Source: Planctomycetota bacterium
Lineage (GTDB): Bacteria > Planctomycetota > Phycisphaerae > Phycisphaerales > SM1A02
DNA: 5,081 nucleotides
Direction of reading: 5' to 3'
Assembly (NCBI GenBank): GCA_027295435.1
Contig: JAPUKX010000064.1
Span: forward strand, 1 to 5,081
The notes under the pieces are model-generated. The model had not been told where the DNA came from and did not search any database. It worked only from the letters and a program-made list of their open reading frames with translations. A program made the position numbers and the translations under genes. Shown here piece after piece: positions 1 through 5,081 of the stretch; the stretch's first letter is position 1, and each line of letters opens with the position of its first letter.

Positions 1-1
1 T

Positions 2-1573
2 GATCCGCTTCTCGGACTCACTCCTGAGCAATTGGCACGTTTTGAAGTAGGGCTGGTTCAGTTCAACCGCGTGTTCACGGAAGAAGAAGGGTTGGGCCCG
101 GTCTTCAACAAGACCAGTTGTGGCGGCTGTCACAACAACCCCGTCGGCGGTCCCGGCAACATCACGGTCACGCGGGCGGGCAGGGCCACAAAGGGCGGCT
201 TCGATCCGCTTGCGGAACTCGGCGGCTCCCTTTTTCAGCAGGAGGCGATCAGCGACGAGTGCGCTGAGGTGGTACCGCGGAAGGCCAACGTGATCGCCTT
301 TCGCGTCACCAACGGCATGATGGGATACGGCGTGGTCCAGGCGATTCCCGACGATGATATTTCGGCCCTCGCCGACCCGGACGACGCCAACGGCGACGAC
401 ATCAGCGGCCGAGTCAACATGGTAGGCGCGGTTGAAGATCCGCCGAACAGCCCACTGCATGTCGGCCGATTCGGATGGAAAGCACATGCGGCGACGATGA
501 CAACCTTCTCGGCTGGCGCATCGCTGAACGAGATTGGCATTACCAACCCGCTCAAACCCGTAGACAACGATCCCAACGGAGTCAATCCGCCCGCCCTCGA
601 AGATTGCGATGCAGTTCCCGATCCCGAGATCGGCATCGAGTTCGTTGAGCAGTTAACAGACTACCAGCGATTCCTGGCCGCCCCGCCCCAGACGCCGCGA
701 TCAGGCATGTCGGGCGAGGTGATTTTTGACACGATCGGGTGCGGGCTCTGTCACACGCCGTCGTTCACCGCCGCCGCCGATCCATTGCTTGAGGACGCGA
801 TCCGCAACAAGGTGGTCAAGCCCTATTCGGACTTCCTCCTGCATGATGCGGGGCAGGCCGCCGACTTCATCGAGCAAGGGATGGCTGAGGCGCGTGAGCT
901 CAAGACCGCGCCGCTGATGGGCCTGCGCAGGCGCGATCCGCTTTGGCACGATGGCCGGTTCAGTGCCGGCACGTTCGAGAGCCGCGTGACGTCGGCGATC
1001 CAAGAGCACGGTGCGTTGGGAAGTGAGTCCTTGGATTCCGGCGTGTTCGACAACTGGCAGGCGCTGTCGCCTGCGTTCAAGTCGCTCCTGATTGCGTTCC
1101 TTGATTCGCTCGGCCGAAGGGAGTTCGACGCCACCGGCGACGACGACGTTGAACTCGATGATTTCGTGGCCTTCGCCGCCTGCTTCACCGGCCCGGGCAG
1201 CTTCTACACCCCCGACGACCCGTGCGCGATCTCCGACATCGACCAGGACGGAGACGTTGACCTCACCGACTACAGCAGCTTCCTGGCGGTCTATTTCGGA
1301 CCCTACGACGACTGCAACGCGAACGGCGTGCTCGACCTTACCGACATCATCACCGGCGGAAGCCTCGACGACAACGCGAACGGGATTCCCGACGAGTGCG
1401 AAACGTTCGGCGACCTCGACGGCGACGGCGTGGTTGGGATCCTCGACTTGTTGATCCTGCTAAGCAACTGGGGACCGTGCCCGGATCCGCCCGCTCCTTG
1501 CCCGGCCGACCTCGACGGCGATGGAAACGTCGGCATTCTCGACCTGCTTGTCCTCTTGAGCAATTGGGGTTAA
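2..1573 (+). CDS. Di-haem oxidoreductase (DHOR/DUF1111 family) with C-terminal EF-hand/dockerin-like tail, 5'-partial
   Basis: The reading frame is open at the left edge (first full codon at 2). The family motif LTPEQLARFEVG runs across the TTG at 32, so that TTG is not the start; the true start and any signal peptide lie outside the window. Two haem c attachment sites are visible: CGGCH (119-133) and CGLCH (740-754). Other family hallmarks are EEGLGPVFN before the first haem, TDYQRFLA, KPYSDFLLHD, and KTAPLMGL followed by HDGR (947-958). Proteins of this family are periplasmic or exported, resemble MauG/di-haem peroxidases, and are annotated as putative peroxidases or thiol oxidoreductases; the substrate is unknown. 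The haem domain ends near 1115. The rest is an acidic tail with loops of the type DxDxDGDxD at about 1127-1162, 1235-1270 and 1310-1345, an NANGIPDEC segment, and two EF-hand units before the stop. The tail should bind calcium and may serve as an anchoring or sorting tag. Family confidence is high; the reaction is uncertain. Confidence 0.87.
   Translation, partial: DPLLGLTPEQLARFEVGLVQFNRVFTEEEGLGPVFNKTSCGGCHNNPVGGPGNITVTRAGRATKGGFDPLAELGGSLFQQEAISDECAEVVPRKANVIAFRVTNGMMGYGVVQAIPDDDISALADPDDANGDDISGRVNMVGAVEDPPNSPLHVGRFGWKAHAATMTTFSAGASLNEIGITNPLKPVDNDPNGVNPPALEDCDAVPDPEIGIEFVEQLTDYQRFLAAPPQTPRSGMSGEVIFDTIGCGLCHTPSFTAAADPLLEDAIRNKVVKPYSDFLLHDAGQAADFIEQGMAEARELKTAPLMGLRRRDPLWHDGRFSAGTFESRVTSAIQEHGALGSESLDSGVFDNWQALSPAFKSLLIAFLDSLGRREFDATGDDDVELDDFVAFAACFTGPGSFYTPDDPCAISDIDQDGDVDLTDYSSFLAVYFGPYDDCNANGVLDLTDIITGGSLDDNANGIPDECETFGDLDGDGVVGILDLLILLSNWGPCPDPPAPCPADLDGDGNVGILDLLVLLSNWG
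1127..1345 (+). other. Three EF-hand-like calcium loops in the DHOR tail
   Basis: Three successive acidic 12-residue loops follow the haem domain, at 1127-1162, 1235-1270 and 1310-1345. The middle one is canonical, with acidic residues at loop positions 1, 3, 5, 7, 9 and 12 (DIDQDGDVDLTD). The first is less regular (Thr at position 3), and the third uses Asn at positions 3 and 5 (DCNANGVLDLTD). The third leads into DDNANGIPDEC, a thrombospondin-type-3-like calcium motif. Calcium binding is inferred from these side chains. Confidence 0.6.
1412..1570 (+). repeat. Paired dockerin-like EF-hand units ending the DHOR protein
   Basis: Two near-identical 21-residue units (1412-1474 and 1508-1570) are separated by a Pro/Cys-rich linker (PCPDPPAPCPA). 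Each has the pattern DLDGDG-x-VGILDLL-x-LLSNWG: a calcium loop with ligands at positions 1, 3, 5, 7 and 12, then a short amphipathic helix. This duplicated arrangement recalls type I dockerins, although the helix and WG ending are of a style I associate with planctomycete secreted proteins. The protein stops right after the second WG. The same module ends the neighbouring gene. Confidence 0.7.
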
Positions 1574-1647
1574 CGGTCGCTCGAAACGGCCGCATTGCAT
1601 TGCGATAGATTGAACAAGGCGTCTGCAAGGCAAAGAAAGGGTGCATC
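1574..1647. other. Short intergenic spacer between the two secreted-protein genes
   Basis: These 74 bases contain no stem followed by a T-run, so no intrinsic terminator is evident, and no convincing promoter hexamers stand out. This is compatible with co-transcription of the two flanking genes, but an internal promoter cannot be excluded. Confidence 0.45.
1636..1641 (+). promoter_or_regulatory. Ribosome binding site for the propeller protein
   Basis: AAAGGG lies six bases before the ATG at 1648. It supports this ATG as the start, which is also the only one that places a clean signal peptide at the N-terminus. Confidence 0.55.
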
Positions 1648-4089
1648 ATGCGATGGGTCTATCAGACGGCTGTGGTAGTGACGTGTCTGCTGGTCACGGC
1701 TCCGGCTCTGGCCTCCGATTGGGTCAAATTCACCAACGAGACTTCGATGCGTCTGGTGGCGGACTCCTCGCTCGGCGCCAACGACACTCAGGAGAAGGAC
1801 TATGCCTGGGGCGACGTGGACCAGGACGGCGACATCGACCTGGTCGTCGTGCGCAAACAGCCCTTCACCACCACAGGCAAGAGGGTCAACGTCCTGTTCC
1901 TCAACGAAGGCGGCGTTCTCATCGACCGCACCGCGCAGTACGCCTCAGCTTCGGACGTCCCCGGCGATCAGGGCTTCCTAACACCGACGAACGACCGCGA
2001 CGTGGTGTTGGCGGACGTCAACAACGACGGCTTCCTGGACATCATCACCGCGGTGACGCTGACGGACAACCAGGGCAAGCATCTCTCGCACCCGCGGGTG
2101 TACATCAACCTGGGCAAAGACCTCGACGAGAACTGGCTGGGGTTTGAATACCAGGACGCCCGCATCCCACAGATGCATCCAAACGCCGGGCCGCGATTCT
2201 GCTCGGTCGCGGTCGGCGACGTCACCGGAGACGGGTACGCTGATTTGTACTTCGGCGACTACGACACCCCCATCGGGAATATGCTCTTCGACTTCAACAA
2301 CCGGCTGTTGGTCAATGCCGGCCAAGGCAACCCCGGGTTCTTCGCCGACGAGAGCACACTCCGCATGGGCAGCCTGTACAACTACGGCAGCCCCGTCGGC
2401 GTGCAGGACTACCTCTTCGGCGCCTTCGGGGCGGCCAGCATCATCGCCGACCTCAATGGCGACGGTATCAACGACGTCGTCAAGCAGACGTCGCTGAATC
2501 CGCCGCAGCATGTGGCAATTGTGTACAACGATTTCCTTGATGAAGGCTTCTTCAACTTCTACGACGTGGTGAATTCGTTGGCGCCGTATTTCGTCAGCGC
2601 AGGCGATCTGAACGGCGACGGGCGGCTGGACCTCGTGATCACTGACGACGGGACTGACACCTACCTGCTCAACACCGGTAATGACGCCAACGGCCACGCC
2701 CAGTTCAGCGCGTTCAGTTTCCCCAATAGCGGCGGGTTCGGCAGCAATTCGGTGATCGCGGACCTTAACAACGACACCCACAATGATGTGATCATCGCCG
2801 ACGTAGACGTCGATATTCAAGGCTGCACCCGACGCACCTTCATCTATCGCAATCTCGGCAATGTGCCCAACGTCTCCTTCCAGGAGCAGGGGCAGGTCAT
2901 TCCCAACACCATGCTCCTGGGCGTGCACGACGTGGCCGTCTTCGACATCAACGGCGACGGTTGGCTCGACCTGGTGATCGGGCGCTGCGGCGGTACCCAG
3001 GTCTGGATCAACCAGCCGCCGGTGTCCGTAACGTTTGGCTATCCCCAGGGCTTGCCGGACATAGTGCCTCCCGGCGAGCCGTTCGCCATCCAGGTGGAGC
3101 TTCAGCCCGTTGGCGGCTCGCTGGAGCCGGGCACGGAAATGATCCACGTATCGACCAATCGTGGCTCGTTCGTCGCGACGCCGATGGAGCCGCAGGGCAG
3201 GAATATCTACACCGCTACCCTCCCTGCCAGCGCCTGCCTCGACACGCTCGGCTTCTACTTCAGCGCACAAATCAGCGGTGAGGGTGTCTTCACCGACCCG
3301 ATCACCGCGCCGGCCGACTTCTATTCCGCAAACGTCGCCGTGGGCCTCGAAATCACCTTCCAAGACGAGTTTGAGGACGATGTCTCCGCGTGGCAGGTGG
3401 TCAACGATCCGAGCCTCACCTCCGGAGCCTGGGAGCAGGCCGATCCCAATGGAACCATCTGTTGCGGCGGCCTGCTCGCCGCACCGGATAACGACGCGAC
3501 ACCCGACCCCGGTGTCATGGCCTTCGTCACCGAGAACTGCCAAGGCGCCCAGTGCGATACCGCCAGCGCCACGGATGTGGATGGCGGCCCGACGCACCTG
3601 ATCTCGCCGGTCTTCGACCTCGACGGCACCGATGCCATCATCTCCTATGCCCGTTGGTTCTTCACCGACACCGGCGGCACGACCGACTTCTTCACCGTTG
3701 CGGTCTCCAACGACGCCGGCGAAACATGGATCCCAGTCCCCGAACACACGACCAGCTCGACCCAAGGCGCCTGGGAGTCGGTGAGCTTCCTCGTCAGCAA
3801 CTATGTCAGACCCACCAGCGACGTCCGCGTGCGCTTCACCACAAGCGACAGCCCAAACAACTCGGTCACCGAAGCGGGCGTGGACAGCTTCCAGGTTGAG
3901 GCGTTCCTCTGCGGCACTAAATGCCAGGCCGATCTGAACAATGACGGCAGCGTCGGCATCCTCGATCTGCTTGCACTGCTTGCAGCCTGGAACAGCGACC
4001 CCGGCGGGCCGCCTGATTTCGATGGTGATGGCAACGTGGGCATCCTGGATCTGCTCGCCCTGCTCGCCGACTGGGGCCCGTGCCCATAA
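1648..4089 (+). CDS. Secreted FG-GAP/VCBS seven-bladed beta-propeller protein with jelly-roll-like domain and dockerin-like tail
   Basis: Complete 813-residue protein. Residues 1-22 form a Sec signal peptide (Arg2, hydrophobic core, Ala-Leu-Ala cleavage site before Ser23) with no lipobox. Residues about 45-455 contain seven calcium loops of the DxNxDGxxD type (starts at 56, 123, 191, 268, 320, 372, 433), each flanked by beta-strand residues such as VxxADLNGDG and LDLVI. This is the signature of FG-GAP/VCBS repeats, as in integrin alpha propellers. Residues about 457-565 look like an Ig-type beta-sandwich. Residues about 570-756 resemble a MAM/jelly-roll domain (EFEDDVSAWQV, GAWEQADP, DVDGGPTHLISPVFDL, SNDAGETW, VRVRFTTSD) and carry several cysteines that could form disulfides. 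Residues 762-810 are two EF-hand units like those ending the upstream gene. No catalytic residues are apparent. An extracellular adhesion, scaffold or glycan-binding role is inference; the exact ligand is unknown. Confidence 0.87.
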   Translation: MRWVYQTAVVVTCLLVTAPALASDWVKFTNETSMRLVADSSLGANDTQEKDYAWGDVDQDGDIDLVVVRKQPFTTTGKRVNVLFLNEGGVLIDRTAQYASASDVPGDQGFLTPTNDRDVVLADVNNDGFLDIITAVTLTDNQGKHLSHPRVYINLGKDLDENWLGFEYQDARIPQMHPNAGPRFCSVAVGDVTGDGYADLYFGDYDTPIGNMLFDFNNRLLVNAGQGNPGFFADESTLRMGSLYNYGSPVGVQDYLFGAFGAASIIADLNGDGINDVVKQTSLNPPQHVAIVYNDFLDEGFFNFYDVVNSLAPYFVSAGDLNGDGRLDLVITDDGTDTYLLNTGNDANGHAQFSAFSFPNSGGFGSNSVIADLNNDTHNDVIIADVDVDIQGCTRRTFIYRNLGNVPNVSFQEQGQVIPNTMLLGVHDVAVFDINGDGWLDLVIGRCGGTQVWINQPPVSVTFGYPQGLPDIVPPGEPFAIQVELQPVGGSLEPGTEMIHVSTNRGSFVATPMEPQGRNIYTATLPASACLDTLGFYFSAQISGEGVFTDPITAPADFYSANVAVGLEITFQDEFEDDVSAWQVVNDPSLTSGAWEQADPNGTICCGGLLAAPDNDATPDPGVMAFVTENCQGAQCDTASATDVDGGPTHLISPVFDLDGTDAIISYARWFFTDTGGTTDFFTVAVSNDAGETWIPVPEHTTSSTQGAWESVSFLVSNYVRPTSDVRVRFTTSDSPNNSVTEAGVDSFQVEAFLCGTKCQADLNNDGSVGILDLLALLAAWNSDPGGPPDFDGDGNVGILDLLALLADWGPCP
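1813..2970 (+). repeat. Seven FG-GAP/VCBS-type calcium-loop repeats
   Basis: Nine-residue calcium loops begin at nucleotides 1813, 2014, 2218, 2449, 2605, 2761 and 2944. Spacings are 67, 68, 77, 52, 52 and 61 residues, which fits one loop per propeller blade. Sequences range from DVDQDGDID through DLNGDGRLD to DINGDGWLD. The sixth (DLNNDTHND) lacks the usual glycine but keeps the acidic and Asn ligands. Seven blades would close a typical integrin-alpha-like propeller. Confidence 0.8.
3931..4077 (+). repeat. Paired dockerin-like EF-hand units ending the propeller protein
   Basis: The first unit (3931-3990) starts DLNNDGSVGILDLL and ends in AAW; the second (4015-4077) starts DFDGDGNVGILDLL and ends in ADWG, followed by PCP. 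Both retain a full calcium loop and the ILDLLALL helix. The VGILDLL core is identical to the tail of the upstream gene, while the underlying codons differ (for example ctcgatctgctt versus ctcgacttgttg). The modules are therefore related but not freshly copied. Confidence 0.7.
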
Positions 4090-4228
4090 GGGCGTCCCAG
4101 CGAGGCCGTCTCCGATAACGTCGCCAAGCCGCCGTGGATCATTCACGACGATGGTCTGTGGTGCGGTCTAAGAATGAGCCGCCCGCACCGCCTGACACGA
4201 ATCCCGAATCGTTGCTGTGTGTCTCAAA

Positions 4229-4248
4229 CCAAGGCATCGGTGCCTTGG
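4229..4248. other. Perfect 8-bp hairpin in the spacer, possible terminator or RNA element
   Basis: CCAAGGCA and TGCCTTGG are perfectly complementary around a TCGG loop. No T-run follows, so this is not a classical intrinsic terminator. It lies about 140 bases after the propeller gene and 230 before the likely PilZ start. An overlapping palindrome, GGTGCC-TT-GGCACC (4239-4252), could compete for the same bases. Confidence 0.35.
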
Positions 4249-4469
4249 CACCACGTTAGGGTCTACAGCGGCCGCCCTCTACCGTCGGCGTTCGTTTACC
4301 GGACCGTCACGAGGCGACAAGTCGAGCGTGCATCGTCCTCGACAATATCTGCTTACGAAATGCAACCCACCGGCCGACATATGAAGGGAGCGCAGCCACC
4401 AGCTGTCGTATCTATGGAAAGAGGCTCGACGAACCAATCGAACATCGTCCTTGCGTTCGCGCGAAGTGT

Positions 4470-4474
4470 GGGGA
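4470..4474 (+). promoter_or_regulatory. Weak ribosome binding site for the PilZ gene
   Basis: GGGGA sits five bases before the ATG at 4480. It is only a partial Shine-Dalgarno match, but it is better placed than anything before the four upstream in-frame ATGs. This is one reason for choosing the short form of the protein. Confidence 0.35.
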
Positions 4475-4479
4475 CAGGG

Positions 4480-4797
4480 ATGTATCGGCGGCGCTCTCGC
4501 ACCGAGCGGCGAAAGTCCGGCCGAGTCAAACAGGGAACGATCGCTTGTAACCTCGGTTCGATCATCAACCTCTCAGCCGGCGGCTTGCGACTCCTCAGTC
4601 ACCGGCGACTGAACGGAATCCTAAGCGTAGAGTTGTGGGACGCCCACCGCGGATTGAGACTGCGCGGCAAGGTGGCTTGGTGCAGACGTATCGGGTTTCG
4701 AAAACACGAGGTTGGCGTGGAATTCCTCAACATCACGCCAGAAATCGCTGGCAACCTGGCCGCGATCGCTATGGATAATCCCAGGCAGCACCATTGA
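4480..4797 (+). CDS. Small PilZ-domain protein, predicted c-di-GMP receptor
   Basis: With the start at 4480 the protein has 105 residues, about the size of a single PilZ domain. Both c-di-GMP-binding motifs are present: RxxxR at residues 11-15 (RKSGR) and [D/N]xSxxG at residues 30-35 (NLSAGG). Later PilZ-like strand features follow: LRLRGKVAWCRR (about 59-70) and VGVEFLNI (78-85). There is no signal peptide or membrane segment, so it is probably cytoplasmic. PilZ proteins bind cyclic di-GMP and pass the signal to a partner controlling motility, exopolysaccharide or secretion; the partner is not visible here. The start is uncertain: the frame is open upstream and a product of up to 207 residues from 4174 is formally possible. 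I prefer 4480 because homology-like sequence begins only there and the upstream translation is featureless. It is probably transcribed separately from the preceding gene, given the long spacer. Confidence 0.75.
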   Translation: MYRRRSRTERRKSGRVKQGTIACNLGSIINLSAGGLRLLSHRRLNGILSVELWDAHRGLRLRGKVAWCRRIGFRKHEVGVEFLNITPEIAGNLAAIAMDNPRQHH

Positions 4798-4812
4798 TTG
4801 CACGCGGCAATC
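4796..4812. other. 6-bp hairpin overlapping the PilZ stop codon
   Basis: GATTGC and GCAATC pair perfectly around the loop ACGCG, starting inside the TGA stop codon. No T-run follows. It may mark the transcript end, but a stem this short can also occur by chance. Confidence 0.25.
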
Positions 4813-4970
4813 TCAACCCACTGTTCATCATTCGGCCGCGCCGCCTCCTACACTGAACGCGCTAAAAGGGAGCCCAGCCGGCGTTCATCCGGCCCGCTTG
4901 GCACCGCCAGTCTGATACTGCACACCGGTGAATCGGGGAAACCGCGCTGGTGGTATCATCAACACCGTTT
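4798..4970. other. Spacer between the PilZ gene and the tRNA
   Basis: No gene is supported here. A small inverted repeat, GCCGG-7 bases-CCGGC (4877-4893), and the palindrome CACCGGTG (4923-4930) are present. Neither has the T-run of an intrinsic terminator. The right end probably carries the tRNA promoter. Confidence 0.4.
4954..4959 (+). promoter_or_regulatory. Possible -10 box of the tRNA promoter
   Basis: TATCAT matches the sigma-70 -10 consensus at five of six bases and would place initiation a few bases before the tRNA 5' end at 4971. No good -35 hexamer is seen at the expected distance, so support is weak. Confidence 0.35.
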
Positions 4971-5014
4971 GCCCCGGTAGCTCAGCCGGACAGAGCAGCG
5001 GTCTTCTAAACCGA
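4971..5014 (+). tRNA. tRNA-Arg(TCT), 5' portion only; T-arm and acceptor 3' strand not in window
   Basis: The sequence follows the tRNA plan base by base. The acceptor 5' strand is GCCCCGG (4971-4977), then T8-A9, and a D-stem GCTC/GAGC (4980-4983 with 4993-4996). The D-loop contains G18-G19 and A21. The anticodon stem is GCGGT/ACCGA (four pairs plus a G-A mismatch at 27-43), with loop CTTCTAA and anticodon TCT at 5005-5007, which reads Arg codons AGA/AGG. After 5014 the match ends: no T-arm with TTCRA and no CCGGGGC partner for the acceptor strand occurs before 5081. A strong hairpin follows instead. The gene may be split by an intron, broken by an insertion, or cut by an assembly error. As it stands in this window it cannot make a mature tRNA. 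Confidence 0.62.
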
Positions 5015-5018
5015 GATA

Positions 5019-5056
5019 GCAAAGTGAACCGCAACCCCCCGCGGGTTCATCTTTGC
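5019..5056 (+). other. Strong bulged hairpin right after the tRNA anticodon arm
   Basis: GCAAAG (5019-5024) pairs with CTTTGC (5051-5056), and TGAACC (5025-5030) pairs with GGTTCA (5044-5049). The result is a 12-bp stem with one bulged T at 5050 and a C-rich loop. It occupies the place where a tRNA variable loop and T-arm should be. It could be the P2 helix of a group I intron or the start of an inserted element. The structure itself is plain in the sequence; its identity is not. Confidence 0.5.
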
Positions 5057-5060
5057 CACG

Positions 5061-5075
5061 AAAACACAGTGTTTT
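5061..5075. repeat. AT-rich inverted repeat near the window edge
   Basis: AAAACAC and GTGTTTT are perfect inverted copies around a single A. As RNA this could form a six-pair stem with a three-base loop. It lies five bases after the preceding hairpin. A bidirectional terminator, a recombination-site arm, or part of an intron fold are all possible; none is established. Confidence 0.35.
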
Positions 5076-5081
5076 GCTGCA

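Larger units (their letters stand above)
4090..4479. other. Probable non-coding spacer before the PilZ gene
   Basis: This stretch of about 390 bases holds no gene that I can support. The frame of the downstream PilZ gene stays open through all of it, with ATGs at 4174, 4360, 4381 and 4414. However, the conceptual protein is a featureless mix rich in Ser, Arg and Thr, with no domain, signal peptide or convincing ribosome binding site before those ATGs. The one notable structure is the hairpin at 4229-4248. I see no clear sigma-70 promoter pair. Confidence 0.5.

Noticed and set aside
235..1188. Several minus-strand frames opposite the di-haem oxidoreductase
   Set aside because: They lie opposite clear haem-binding motifs on the + strand and encode Ser/Arg-rich sequence with no domain.
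1978..4146. Very long open frame on the minus strand opposite the propeller gene
   Set aside because: Its translation is low-complexity (rich in Val, Gly, Ala, Asp and Glu) with no recognisable domain, and it mirrors the GC-rich codons of the well-supported + strand gene. It is a shadow.
4456..4465. Perfect 10-base palindrome TTCGCGCGAA upstream of the PilZ ATG, as an operator
   Set aside because: Palindromes of this length are expected several times by chance in a 5-kb GC-rich window, and no second site or regulator gene is present.
4174..4479. N-terminal extension of the PilZ protein from the ATG at 4174
   Set aside because: The translation has no PilZ or other recognisable features and no convincing ribosome binding site before its ATGs, so the start at 4480 was preferred. 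It is kept as an alternative.
4798..4980. Short + strand frame between the PilZ gene and the tRNA
   Set aside because: It has no ribosome binding site or recognisable motif, and it runs into the tRNA 5' end.
4971..5081. A complete tRNA with an unusually long variable arm
   Set aside because: Neither a T-arm consensus (TTCRA) nor an acceptor 3' strand complementary to GCCCCGG is found after the hairpin, and arginine tRNAs do not have long variable arms.
5006..5081. Calling a group I intron outright
   Set aside because: Only a weak P1 and a P2-like hairpin can be seen. The diagnostic core (P3 to P8) would lie beyond the window, and the first bases after the proposed splice site also fit plain tRNA.

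Overview
The window most likely comes from a planctomycete (Planctomycetota, possibly Phycisphaerae or a relative). The basis is two adjacent GC-rich genes for large secreted proteins. Both end in the paired dockerin/EF-hand-like tail (DLDGDG-x-VGILDLL-x-LLxxWG, often followed by PCP) that I associate with that phylum, and the first also carries a DDNANGIPDEC-type segment. The assignment is an inference from protein style; there is no rRNA or other marker here.

Layout, all on the + strand. (1) Positions 2-1573 hold the 3' part of a di-haem oxidoreductase gene (DHOR/DUF1111 family) that enters from the left edge. It has two CxxCH haem sites and a long acidic tail of calcium-binding loops. (2) After 74 bases with no clear terminator, 1648-4089 encodes an 813-residue exported protein: signal peptide, seven FG-GAP/VCBS-type calcium loops (probably a seven-bladed beta-propeller), an Ig-like segment, a jelly-roll-like domain and the same paired EF-hand tail. 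(3) Positions 4090-4479 look non-coding and contain one good hairpin. (4) Positions 4480-4797 encode a small PilZ-domain protein with both c-di-GMP-binding motifs intact. (5) After a short spacer, a tRNA-Arg(TCT) begins at 4971. It matches a normal tRNA only through the anticodon arm (about 5014). It is then followed by a strong hairpin and an AT-rich palindrome instead of a T-arm and acceptor 3' strand, and the window ends at 5081.

The first two genes probably form one transcription unit and share a localisation or assembly tag, so they may act together outside the cytoplasm: a haem redox enzyme and a calcium-dependent adhesion or scaffold protein. That link is inference from adjacency and the shared tail. 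The PilZ gene has no visible functional tie to them. The most unusual item is the interrupted tRNA at the right edge. It could be an intron-split tRNA, a tRNA broken by an inserted element, or an assembly junction, and the window stops before this can be decided.
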